Part shown: positions 8,081 through 15,024 of the stretch, piece by piece
How positions within the stretch are numbered: the first letter of the stretch is position 1
Layout of the letters: every line of letters starts with the position of its first letter
DNA from: Bog-473 sp963840435
Lineage (GTDB): Bacteria > Actinomycetota > Acidimicrobiia > Acidimicrobiales > RAAP-2
Assembly: GCA_963840435.1 (NCBI GenBank)
Contig: CAWIYY010000005.1
Span: 62,001 to 126,000 of the forward strand
Length of the DNA stretch: 64,000 nucleotides
Direction: 5' to 3'
Made by a program: the position numbers and the translations under genes
The notes under the pieces: model-generated
The model's input: only the letters and a program-made list of their open reading frames with translations
Database searches by the model: none
What the model was told of the DNA's origin: nothing

Positions 8081-8488
8081 TTAGGTCATCGACAAATCGG
8101 ATCGCCTCACTTGTAACGCGTCGTAGAATGCGGAGAATCTTGGACAGCCGTATACCCGGATACGTTCACCTTTGTCCAGCTCGATCGTGACCAGCCCACG
8201 CGAGAAACTGTGCTCGGGGTGGACTCCACGGACGTCGCCGATTCGCTCTCGACCTCAGCGTATGGGCGTGCGCCACAGAATCCACTCGCCTGAGAGCGAC
8301 AACTCACCCACCAACAACCAGAGGAATCCATAGCCAGCACATAGCAAGCTAAGCGTGAAGATGAGGTTGAAATAGAAGTGGCTTCCGCCAGACGCCACCA
8401 CCACCAGATCAATCAATGCCCACACGGCGAGGACGGCCACGGGGAACTTTCGACCGAGAGGACACGGCGAGTAGGACACGTCTTCCAT
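8081..8488 (-). pseudogene. Small two-helix membrane protein interrupted by an in-frame TGA
   Basis: From ATG 8488 the frame encodes MEDVSYSPCPLGRKFP, a hydrophobic hairpin (VAVLAVWALIDLVVVA and LIFTLSLLCAGYGFLWLLVG) and then LSLSGEWILWRTPIR, where a TGA at 8255-8257 stops it. The same frame continues for 57 sensible codons, with GRERIGDVRGVHPEHS, GLVTIELDKGERIRVYG and FSAFYDALQV, ending at a TAA at 8081. The whole resembles the layout of small membrane proteins with a PH-like cytoplasmic domain (two helices, then a beta-rich domain). A single nonsense change, either real or a sequencing error, best explains it. If TGA is really used as a stop, the product is a 77-residue membrane hairpin. 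Confidence 0.6.
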
Positions 8489-8623
8489 GGCAGTCTTGCG
8501 CTGGTTCACGTCACGCCCTGAGACACGCGACCAAACTCAAGGCTTTCCAGCCTGATGTTCTGGGGCACCTGACACGTATCTACGCCGATGGGAACACCCA
8601 CCAAGCGCCTTCGGCTGAATCTG

Positions 8624-8818
8624 TTACTCAGTGACAGCATCCTTTACCTCATGCGCGGCGTCCTTCACGTTCTCTCCGGCCTTCTTCATTCCGGCCTTGG
8701 CCTCGTCCGCCTTCCCTTTGTTCTTGAGGTCGCGGTTACCGGTGAGACGCCCGGCGGCCTCCTTCAATCGGCCCTTGACGTCTTGAACCCTGTTCGTTGC
8801 CTTGTCTTGAGTGCTCAT
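8624..8818 (-). CDS. CsbD-family stress protein
   Basis: A 64-residue hydrophilic protein matching the CsbD family: QDVKGRLKEAAGRLTGNRDL, then repeated Lys/Ala/Glu-rich helices (KGKADEAKAGMKKAGENVKD). CsbD-like proteins are made under general stress in many bacteria, and their molecular role is not established. ATG at 8818 follows AGGAG at good spacing. It is a single gene, transcribed alone as far as can be seen, in a region rich in other stress-type genes (XRE-PPOX regulator, hydrolase, ECF41). Confidence 0.92.
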   Translation of the reverse strand: MSTQDKATNRVQDVKGRLKEAAGRLTGNRDLKNKGKADEAKAGMKKAGENVKDAAHEVKDAVTE

Positions 8819-9037
8819 GTCGCTCCTCTGAGAAAACTAGCGTTGCCGACGACTCGCGAAAATCCGAACTTCGTGAGCTTGCACCTCGGGGAGCAATAAA
8901 AGCCGTAACTGCATGCTCCGTGAGCGAACGAGCATTGCGGCTTGATCATGAACGCTCGGATTGAACCTGACCAGCCCGTTCTGCGCGGTTCTCGCCGCAC
9001 TCACCTGCAGTCTCTCGGGGGAGTATCTTTCAGAAAA

Positions 9038-9706
9038 TTACGGGGCTGCAACAATTCTCCTGCCCGTGAGTCCGCCGACAACGAGCCGGAAGTAGGTGCG
9101 GCGCTCACCACCCGCCCAGGGCTCGATCTCCAGCGCCTTGACCTCTTCTATCTGATCCGCAGAGCGGATTGGTTGGACGGTGCCCGTGGCAAGCACACTC
9201 CAACCTTCGCTCATGGCGTCATCAATCCGATCGACCTCGAAACTGACCGTGGCCTCAGGGGCGATAGCGGCGACCTCGGATCCCTCGGCCGAGCGGAACA
9301 CGACGTCACCGCTCAGCATTTTGAAGTTGACCGGAAGGGCCACCGGCCTCTCCTTCGAAACGAAGACCAGGCGACCGACACCTCCTTGAGAAAGCAGCTC
9401 GCGACATTCAGCCCCTTCGACCTCGATCAATTTGGGATCGGGGGCCGGGCTCGCCCATCCATGGGCTCGGCCTTGCTCTCCGCCGAGCAGTTCTGGGACG
9501 GACGTCTCCAGTGCCAAGGCAAGCCGAAGCAGGGTCGATGATGTTGGCTCGGCCATGGGACTGCTCTCGAGGTACTCGAGGTAGTTCGCCGCCATCTCGC
9601 AGCGCTCGGCCACTTGCTCGATGCTGAGGTCGAGCTCCTGGCGGCGACGAAGAATTCTGCGGCCTACGTCTCCGGCATCGCTGAGGGCATCTCGAATCTG
9701 AGTCAC
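9038..9706 (-). CDS. XRE-family regulator fused to a pyridoxamine-phosphate-oxidase-like domain
   Basis: A 222-residue two-domain protein. Residues 12-75 form an XRE-type helix-turn-helix (LDLSIEQVAERCEMAANYLE), and 95-220 an FMN-binding split-barrel (PPOX-like) domain. The latter is marked by CRELLSQGGVGRLVFVSKER, ALPVNFKMLSGDVVFRSAEG and IEPWAGGERRTYFRL. This arrangement is a known actinobacterial type in which the flavin-binding domain probably senses redox state, a cofactor or a small molecule. It lies downstream of the alcohol dehydrogenase at 9770-10816 in the same direction with a 63-base gap, so it may be cotranscribed with it or regulate it. A decayed paralogue is at 4744-4880. Confidence 0.92.
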   Translation of the reverse strand: MTQIRDALSDAGDVGRRILRRRQELDLSIEQVAERCEMAANYLEYLESSPMAEPTSSTLLRLALALETSVPELLGGEQGRAHGWASPAPDPKLIEVEGAECRELLSQGGVGRLVFVSKERPVALPVNFKMLSGDVVFRSAEGSEVAAIAPEATVSFEVDRIDDAMSEGWSVLATGTVQPIRSADQIEEVKALEIEPWAGGERRTYFRLVVGGLTGRRIVAAP

Positions 9707-9769
9707 GGTGCATCCAATGAGGGAAGGCCACAGCTCGGGTCTCTCGATCCCTGATGCGTCGAGGCCAGG

Positions 9770-10816
9770 TCAACCCGCACGGGTCAGCACGACCTTGAGG
9801 GCTCCGGTCTCACCCGCGCTCGAGAAGGTGTCGTAGGCAGCCATGAATTCGTCGAATGTGAAGTGGTGGGTGACAAAACGAGCCGCGTCGAGCTGGCGGG
9901 TCGCCATCAGACGGCTCAGCGTCGGCGTCGAGTACGTGTCGACCAGCCCCGTCGTGATGGTCACATCTAAGGTCCAAAGAGTTTCGAGATGGAGAACCGC
10001 CGGCTTCCCGTGCACCCCGATGTTGGCGACATGGCCACCAGGTCGCACGAGGGCAGTGGCCAGTTCGAACGTTGCTGGTAGGCCGACAGCTTCGATGGCG
10101 ACATCGGCGCCCAGTCCGTCGGTGAGGCCCCCGACGATCGAGGCGGCATCCTCCCGGCCGTTGTTCACGATCACATCCGCCCCGAACTGCTTGGCCGCCT
10201 CGAGTCTGGCGTCGGAAAGGTCGACGGCAACGATGTGGCTTGGGCTGAAGAGCAGGGCCCCGGTGATGGCGGAGAGACCGATGGGTCCGGCACCGACCAC
10301 GACCACGACGTCACCGGGAACGACGCCTCCATTGAGGACACCCACCTCATATGCCGTTGGCAAGATGTCGGAGAGCATCAGAAACTCCTCGTCGCTCACC
10401 CCGGCGGGTACCAGATACGCCGAGGTATCAACAAAGGGAACCCGCACTTTCTCGGCTTGGGTTCCGTCGATAGTGTGACCGAGTACCCAGCCACCCCCAC
10501 CCAAGCACTGCCCAAAGCGGCTCTCGCGACAGAACCGGCATTTCCCGCAGGCTGAGATGCACGAGACAAGTACCTTGTCGCCGACCTTGAAGTTTCGAAC
10601 TGCCGGGCCGACGGCTTCAATGGTCCCCACGGCCTCGTGGCCGAGGATCCGTCCGGGCGTCACCTCGGGCAGATCACCCTTCAAGATGTGTAGGTCGCTG
10701 CCACAAATGGTCGTGGCGTCGACCCGAACAATTGCATCGGTGTCATCGATCAGCGTGGGGTCAGGCACTTCGTCCCAACTCTTGGCATTTGGTCCGTGGT
10801 AGACGAGTGCTTTCAT
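9770..10816 (-). CDS. Zinc-dependent alcohol dehydrogenase
   Basis: A 348-residue medium-chain dehydrogenase/reductase. Catalytic zinc ligands are Cys38 (TTICGSDLH) and His60-Glu61 (ILGHEAVG); the structural-zinc cysteines are 90, 93, 96 and 104 (CGKCRFCRES ... QC). The Rossmann motif is GAGPIGLSA near residue 175. The length is normal for bacterial Zn-ADHs, and the sequence is closest in feel to the broad-specificity Zn-ADHs that oxidise short or secondary alcohols with NAD(H). The substrate is not predictable. It is followed by the XRE-PPOX gene in the same direction, which may respond to the redox state this enzyme affects. Confidence 0.93.
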   Translation of the reverse strand: MKALVYHGPNAKSWDEVPDPTLIDDTDAIVRVDATTICGSDLHILKGDLPEVTPGRILGHEAVGTIEAVGPAVRNFKVGDKVLVSCISACGKCRFCRESRFGQCLGGGGWVLGHTIDGTQAEKVRVPFVDTSAYLVPAGVSDEEFLMLSDILPTAYEVGVLNGGVVPGDVVVVVGAGPIGLSAITGALLFSPSHIVAVDLSDARLEAAKQFGADVIVNNGREDAASIVGGLTDGLGADVAIEAVGLPATFELATALVRPGGHVANIGVHGKPAVLHLETLWTLDVTITTGLVDTYSTPTLSRLMATRQLDAARFVTHHFTFDEFMAAYDTFSSAGETGALKVVLTRAG

Positions 10817-10898
10817 TGCATATTCCCTTGTTCGCTATGGTCGAGGTTGAGCTTCTCGGCGTTTCGTGGACGTCGTTGAGGCGCTGTCCACGACCGCC

Positions 10899-11603
10899 TC
10901 AGGGTGTGAGGTTGGTGACGGGAAGTGTGGCGGCCGGCCGTCGTTGCCCCCGACGATCGGCGGACCGGCTGAAGTGACGCCGCCACCAGGCCGGATTGAG
11001 CGCATAGCGATCCAAACCGAGATACCCCGCGTTGCGCCAGGCCAAGATGAGTGGCACTTCGAGGGCTGCGTACGCCGGGTTGACTCCGGCTGATCCCGTG
11101 AACATGTAGATCACGTTGAGGATGAGTCCTCCCATAGCCGCGAGACCGGTGAACAGCCCGATTACAAGTCCGATGCCAACAGCCAGCTCACCGAGGGCAA
11201 TGAGCTTGGCGATCCACGAAGCATTCGGGACAACGAAGTTGTGAAGGAATGCCGCCCACCAGCCGTAACTCGCCCCACTCTTGCCGGTGGCGGACCCGAG
11301 CACCCCGGCGGTTGCGAAACCCTTGACTCCCGCTCCACCGCCGAACCAAAAGCCGGCCTTCTCGCTACCCCAGATCTTCTGATAGCCGGCGTTGATCCAC
11401 CAATAACCAAGCACGAGACGCACGGCCAGCCAGATCACGCTGGCGGCTCGGGAACGGAACAGCCAATCGGTGAAGGACAGATTGCGGTTGTTCGCCCTCA
11501 CATTGCCAGCAAACCACGGGACTCGGTGGTATGCGCTGTCGTCAACACCCGCATTCGTGACGGTCGCAGAGGGACGGGGTAGGACGTGCGTCTCGGGTCC
11601 CAC
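10899..11603 (-). CDS. DoxX/DoxD-like integral membrane protein
   Basis: A 234-residue membrane protein with at least four hydrophobic helices: VIWLAVRLVLGYWWINAGYQ, AKLIALGELAVGIGLVIGLF, AAMGGLILNVIYMFTGSAG and the region ending LEVPLILAWRNAGYLGLDRY. The GYQKIWGSEKAGFW segment and the GELAVGIGLVIGLFTGLAA helix are characteristic of the DoxX/thiosulfate:quinone-oxidoreductase-like family. In actinobacteria such proteins often accompany redox-stress genes, but they are mostly uncharacterised. GTG at 11603 is the furthest start; a shorter start is possible because the first 40 residues are polar. The element at 11678-11696 lies 75 bases upstream. Confidence 0.82.
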   Translation of the reverse strand: MGPETHVLPRPSATVTNAGVDDSAYHRVPWFAGNVRANNRNLSFTDWLFRSRAASVIWLAVRLVLGYWWINAGYQKIWGSEKAGFWFGGGAGVKGFATAGVLGSATGKSGASYGWWAAFLHNFVVPNASWIAKLIALGELAVGIGLVIGLFTGLAAMGGLILNVIYMFTGSAGVNPAYAALEVPLILAWRNAGYLGLDRYALNPAWWRRHFSRSADRRGQRRPAATLPVTNLTP

Positions 11604-11677
11604 AAGGACCGCCGTTCTCCTCCCGGGAGCGGGAGGACTGTGTGCTCAAGGTGAACTCACCCAGCATGTCCTTTGAC

Positions 11678-11696
11678 CTGCAACAAATGCAGCAAC
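11678..11696. promoter_or_regulatory. Candidate operator, copy 2 of a shared 19-base element
   Basis: CTGCAACAAATGCAGCAAC contains a perfect CTGCA-ACAAA-TGCAG inverted repeat and matches 7821-7839 at 18 of 19 positions. It sits upstream of the DoxX-like gene on the minus strand. Confidence 0.4.
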
Positions 11697-11765
11697 AGGA
11701 GCGTGGTACGCGACCGTGGGCCACCGGACAAGGCGAAATCCACGCTCGGCGTTTCGAGGCAGCCC

Positions 11766-12341
11766 TTAGTCCTCGTTTCGAAACGTCAGCGAATAGCCAC
11801 GCCCAGGTCGATTGACCAGGTCACAGGGGATCTCCAGCCGAACCAGGATCTTGCGCACCCGCGAGACGTAGTTGCGGACTTCCTCTGGAAACAACGCTGA
11901 GTCTGACCACGCATATCCCATAATTTGCGACGAGGTGTAGTAGCGGTGGGGGTGGTCAAGCAGGAACTGCAGGAGCTCGAACTCTCGATTCGTGAGCACG
12001 GCCTCCTTACCCTTGTGACGTAGGACCCGGCCATCAGGATCGAGCCAGAGCCCTTGGAGGTTCCAGACACGCTGGTACCAGAGGTCGAGACGTTCGTAGT
12101 ACCCGGCCATTTGGGCTTCGACATAGGTGACATCGACAGCGGCGGCCTGCTGGGCCACTGGGTGGAGTTTGGGTAGCTCCCGCTTCACGCGCTCGAGCAA
12201 ACCCAGCTTGAAACGGATGAGGTCGTCGTAGATGGACATCCAGTGCCGGGCGTCCTCCCAGTGCTCGGTCTCGATGTCCTCCCCTTCGAGGGGCCCCTGA
12301 GCTGGTCCGTTGGGGACGGTGCTCGTCACGACCTCGATCAT
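11766..12341 (-). CDS. Winged-helix DNA-binding protein with N-terminal helical domain
   Basis: A 191-residue protein. Residues 98-188 form an OmpR/PhoB-type winged helix (LTNREFELLQFLLDHPHRYY, VRNYVSRVRKILVRL, and the wing NRPGRGYSLTF). No receiver domain is present; instead residues 29-92 form a helical region (ARHWMSIYDDLIRFK ... YYERLDLWYQRVW). That region is clearly related to the small protein at 12404-12754, which is transcribed divergently from a 62-base gap. The helical domain is probably the sensing or dimerising part. A one-component regulator with a dedicated small partner is the most economical reading. The start is ATG 12341 with a weak ribosome-binding site. Confidence 0.85.
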   Translation of the reverse strand: MIEVVTSTVPNGPAQGPLEGEDIETEHWEDARHWMSIYDDLIRFKLGLLERVKRELPKLHPVAQQAAAVDVTYVEAQMAGYYERLDLWYQRVWNLQGLWLDPDGRVLRHKGKEAVLTNREFELLQFLLDHPHRYYTSSQIMGYAWSDSALFPEEVRNYVSRVRKILVRLEIPCDLVNRPGRGYSLTFRNED

Positions 12342-12403
12342 ACGGGGGCATAAACACCGCCCTGTTGCTGATCTTCTTACGCCGCTCGGTGTAGCACTGC
12401 AGC

Positions 12404-12754
12404 ATGAGCACCGGTGACAGGTCGCCAGAGCGACCGGACATTGTTGCCGCCACGCGAGGTGGGGAGAACTCGCTCGGCATGAACGACGAGCCCGATCCCG
12501 CCTCGGCCACCTTGGAACAGGCCCTGTTCTGGAGGAATATCTACACCGAGATCTTGACCATGGAAGAGGCGGTCCTAGGCCGTATCCACGAACTCATGGC
12601 CAGACAATCGCCCGAGGCCCGTCGCGAGGTTGAGCTCACCAACGTTCCTGTGGTGGTGGCTCAGGTCGAACGGTTCCGGGCCAGACTGGGAATCTGGGAC
12701 TCTCTCATCCACGACGACGAAGACGGGCCCGCTTTGGCCGCGGTGTCACGGTGA
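12404..12754 (+). CDS. Small helical protein related to the N-terminal domain of the divergent regulator
   Basis: A 116-residue protein with no DNA-binding domain. Residues 38-102 (LEQALFWRNIYTEILTM ... RARLGIWDSLIH) align with residues 29-92 of the winged-helix protein at 11766. Shared positions include Ala-x-x-Trp-x-x-Ile-Tyr, Arg60, Pro70, Ala-Gln, and Arg-Leu-x-x-Trp. It is divergent from that regulator, and its stop overlaps the GTG of the LapA-like gene (GTGA). The most likely idea is a partner or antagonist that forms mixed helical bundles with the regulator; this is inference. ATG 12479 (MNDEPDPA) is a plausible alternative start. Confidence 0.75.
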   Translation: MSTGDRSPERPDIVAATRGGENSLGMNDEPDPASATLEQALFWRNIYTEILTMEEAVLGRIHELMARQSPEARREVELTNVPVVVAQVERFRARLGIWDSLIHDDEDGPALAAVSR

Positions 12755-13089
12755 CTGACGTGGTCACCCCACGTGAGCCGGACCGGCAGGACGAGCTAGA
12801 TCCGGTCGGGTCGAGAAGCACGGTTCCAAGCAAACGGCAAACTGGGCATACCCGCCTCTCGGCCGCCTGGGTCGGCGTGATGGCCAGCGCCTTAGTGTTG
12901 GTGCTGCTTTTGGTGTTCATCTTGCAGAACACCAGATCAGTCAAGATCTCCTACTTCTCCCTGACTGGATCGATGCCGCTCGGGATCGCGCTGCTGCTCG
13001 CGACCATCGCCGGCTTGCTCCTCGCCGGAGGAATCGCCTCGCTGCGCATTTGGCAACTGCGCCGCCGCCTGACGAGCGTCGTAGACTGA
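12751..13089 (+). CDS. LapA-domain membrane protein
   Basis: A 112-residue protein with a polar N-terminus and two membrane helices (VGVMASALVLVLLLVFILQN and LGIALLLATIAGLLLAGGIA). The sequence FILQNTRSVKISYFSLTGSM between them is the hallmark of the LapA/DUF1049 family, followed by a basic tail (LRIWQLRRRLTSVVD). In proteobacteria LapA works in envelope assembly; in actinobacteria the role is unknown. The GTG start overlaps the stop of the preceding helical protein by four bases, so the two are translationally coupled and may be one functional unit. Confidence 0.9.
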   Translation: MTDVVTPREPDRQDELDPVGSRSTVPSKRQTGHTRLSAAWVGVMASALVLVLLLVFILQNTRSVKISYFSLTGSMPLGIALLLATIAGLLLAGGIASLRIWQLRRRLTSVVD

Positions 13090-13290
13090 TTTTCCACGCG
13101 CTCTTCTGCCACAACACATTCGTGCCAGGGTGGTCGATGTCGAAGGGCGAACCCGTCTGTCTTGCGATCCGGCATGGAAGCACTCGCTGTTGCAGAATTT
13201 GCTACGCGGATAGAAACACGCTGCACACGCGTCGCTCACGTTTTCGCACCGTAGAAGCATTGACCTAGCGACGGAACAGGAGCACACCAA

Positions 13291-13443
13291 ATGAGTAACG
13301 AGGAGACCGCGGGCGAGCTGCTCTCGTCAGTCAACGACGTCGAGCTCACCAAACCCCCCGATGACACGACGTACTGGGTCGGAGCCATAAGCGACACGGA
13401 TCTCCTTCACCTAGGTAGCGACAATATGGATCGGGCCCCCTAA
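13291..13443 (+). CDS. 50-residue small open frame
   Basis: MSNEETAGELLSSVNDVELT followed by a Thr/Asp-rich acidic stretch, ending at TAA 13441-13443. It has a good ACAGGAG ribosome-binding site 8 bases before the ATG. No family is recognised. The peptide is acidic, soluble and without cysteine. It could be a real small protein or the start of a decayed gene, because repeat-rich non-coding sequence follows at once. Confidence 0.45.
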   Translation: MSNEETAGELLSSVNDVELTKPPDDTTYWVGAISDTDLLHLGSDNMDRAP

Positions 13444-13527
13444 ACCTGCGCAACTCTCCCGCCACCTTTTGCACAAATGACGTACCCTTGGATCTCAGTC
13501 GCCAACCGCACTCGTGCCGTTCTCCAA

Positions 13528-13559
13528 CGGTTCGCAGCGCCGGGGCGGTTCGCAGCGCC
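13528..13559 (+). repeat. Tandem 14-base direct repeat
   Basis: CGGTTCGCAGCGCC occurs at 13528-13541 and again at 13546-13559 (period 18), directly before the composite repeat. Confidence 0.6.
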
Positions 13560-13566
13560 CGGGCGC

Positions 13567-13720
13567 GACACGAAAACCACCGAAACACACGGAATTCCGG
13601 TCAGTGGCGGTCACTGCCGCAACGGACGGAGACCGCGTTTTACCTGTTCAACGATCCGAATCGCACCTGACCTCGGCATAACCGTTTGCGCCTCAGCCGG
13701 TTCGAATCCCGCCACCTCCA
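13567..13720 (+). repeat. Composite dispersed repeat, fullest copy, ending in a tRNA-3'-end-like sequence
   Basis: Begins with a GACACGAAAACC tract, continues GGAATTCCGGTCAGTGGCGG and a degenerate middle, and ends with CACCTGACCTCGGCATAACC, GTTTGCGCCTCAGCCGG, TTCGAATCCCGCCACCTCCA. The second full copy is at 26880-27046. The last 25 bases look like a tRNA T-arm and acceptor 3' strand, but no matching GGAGGTG 5' strand exists nearby, so no complete tRNA is present. Confidence 0.6.
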
Positions 13721-13793
13721 AGAGCGGCTCGGCTGCATACGTGCATGTCGGAAGGCTGTTGGAGGTGCGCCGATACTCCGCTGGGCGCCAAGA

Positions 13794-13812
13794 GACACAA
13801 AAAAGACACAAG
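13794..13812 (+). repeat. Short GACAC tract
   Basis: GACACAAAAAAGACACAAG, same type and orientation as the tracts at 1488, 13567, 18043 and 26880, in the convergent gap before the TetR gene. Confidence 0.5.
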
Positions 13813-13908
13813 ATCCGCTACCAGAGCGCCAAGAGCGATAGGGGGCAGTCGTCCCGTTACCTCTCGTCACTCGAAAACTGCTGTCCGCCGCGTACGTCGC
13901 CCGCGGCT

Positions 13909-14469
13909 TCAGGACTCTGACGAAACCAACTGCTTGAGCGCCTTGTCGATAACATCGAACGGTTCACGGCTTCGCTCGGCCCGGCAAAGCGCCACTGCTC
14001 CCTCGGTCGCCGCGATGATCATGACGGCGAGCCGCTGAGCAGAAGTCTCGGCCACTCCCCCGTCAACCAGCAGTCCGGCCAGATGCACTGTCCAGTCCCG
14101 AAAAATCGCCCCGGCGTGGTCAAGGAGATCAACCTCCGACCCAGCCACGGTGACAGCGAGTACGGCACAGCCGGCAGTCAACTCTGAGTTGTCCAAGAGC
14201 TGACGCCACAGATCAAGGAACTGTTCGACGATCGCCACAGCGGAGTCGCCCCGCCTTGACTCCATGATCTTCAGTGCTCGTGTGCTGACAAGGTCGAGTG
14301 CAGCGTGGACAAGTTCGGACTTTCCTCCGGGGAAGTGGTGGTAAACGGATCCCCTCGGCGAATCGGTTGCGGCCAGTACCTCAGCGAAGGACGTGCCCTC
14401 GACCCCCTTCGTGGCCAGGAGCCCGGCTGCTCCCTTCACCATTTTCGTACGAACGTCGCCCTGTGCCAT
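13909..14469 (-). CDS. TetR-family transcriptional regulator
   Basis: A 186-residue regulator. Its N-terminal helix-turn-helix is KMVKGAAGLLATKGVEGTSF and SPRGSVYHHFPGGKSELVHA, with the classic GSVYHHF recognition-helix ending. The C-terminal ligand-binding part (residues 60-185, including ELTAGCAVLAVTVAG and VMIIAATEGAVALCRAE) resembles LmrA/YxaF-type TetR proteins. ATG 14469 gives the usual short N-terminus; ATG 14487 (MIRTGDMAQG) is also possible. The divergent gap to the tautomerase gene contains an imperfect palindrome at 14540-14561, the likely operator. It probably represses the tautomerase/hydratase/dehydrogenase cluster until an inducer binds. Confidence 0.9.
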   Translation of the reverse strand: MAQGDVRTKMVKGAAGLLATKGVEGTSFAEVLAATDSPRGSVYHHFPGGKSELVHAALDLVSTRALKIMESRRGDSAVAIVEQFLDLWRQLLDNSELTAGCAVLAVTVAGSEVDLLDHAGAIFRDWTVHLAGLLVDGGVAETSAQRLAVMIIAATEGAVALCRAERSREPFDVIDKALKQLVSSES

Positions 14470-14539
14470 GTCCCCGGTTCTGATCATGCCCCTGCGTCGA
14501 AAGTCCTCGGGGCTATGCAATCCATCATAGCTTGGGCTA

Positions 14540-14561
14540 CTATGTCTGCTTACATACATAG
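14540..14561. promoter_or_regulatory. Likely TetR operator
   Basis: CTATGT, ten bases, then ACATAG: a 22-base imperfect palindrome with 16 matching positions, in the divergent gap between the TetR gene and the tautomerase gene and 13 bases before the tautomerase ATG. Confidence 0.6.
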
Positions 14562-14574
14562 AAAGGTCCTGGAC

Positions 14575-15024
14575 ATGCCGATGATTGACGTCTATGCCAC
14601 TGAAGGCACCTTTGAGGAGGGTGGCCGACTGGCAACCGATCTGGCCCGAACGCTGATGGTCATTGAAGGTGTGCCGGACATCCCGATGTTCCGCCAGAAC
14701 ACCGCGGGTTTCATTCACGAGATGCCGACCGGCAGCCTCTCGAACGTGGAGGGTCAGGAGAATTACGTCCGGGTGCAGGTACTCACGAACGCTGGTGCGC
14801 TCGACCGCGAAAAGCAGCTTGCCGTGGTGCGTCAGTTCACGGATCTGATCAGCCAGGCGGCCAACGATCCGTCACAAACCGAACGCACCTGGGTGCTCCT
14901 GACGGAGGCGATTGAGGGTGGCTGGGGACTGGCCGGCCACGCCAATACAAATGCGGAACTCGTCGACGCTGCACGAGCTCAAATCGCACAGATCGCAGCC
15001 GCCAAGGACGGCGGAAACACATGA
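14575..15024 (+). CDS. Tautomerase-family protein
   Basis: A 149-residue protein beginning MPMIDVYATEGTF. A proline directly after the initiator Met is the catalytic base of the 4-oxalocrotonate tautomerase / MSAD superfamily. The length fits a two-repeat tautomerase: the second beta-alpha unit begins near QENYVRVQVLTNAGALDREK and continues RTWVLLTEAIEGGWGLAGHA. The frame is open further upstream, but the ATG at 14575 has AAAGG upstream and makes Pro the first mature residue. Its stop overlaps the start of the enoyl-CoA hydratase gene (ATGA). It probably handles a keto-enol intermediate in a degradation route; the substrate is unknown. Confidence 0.85.
   Translation: MPMIDVYATEGTFEEGGRLATDLARTLMVIEGVPDIPMFRQNTAGFIHEMPTGSLSNVEGQENYVRVQVLTNAGALDREKQLAVVRQFTDLISQAANDPSQTERTWVLLTEAIEGGWGLAGHANTNAELVDAARAQIAQIAAAKDGGNT

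Noticed and set aside
13567..13720. Complete tRNA gene
   Set aside because: Only the T-arm and acceptor 3' strand are visible; no 5' acceptor, D-arm or anticodon arm pairs with them.
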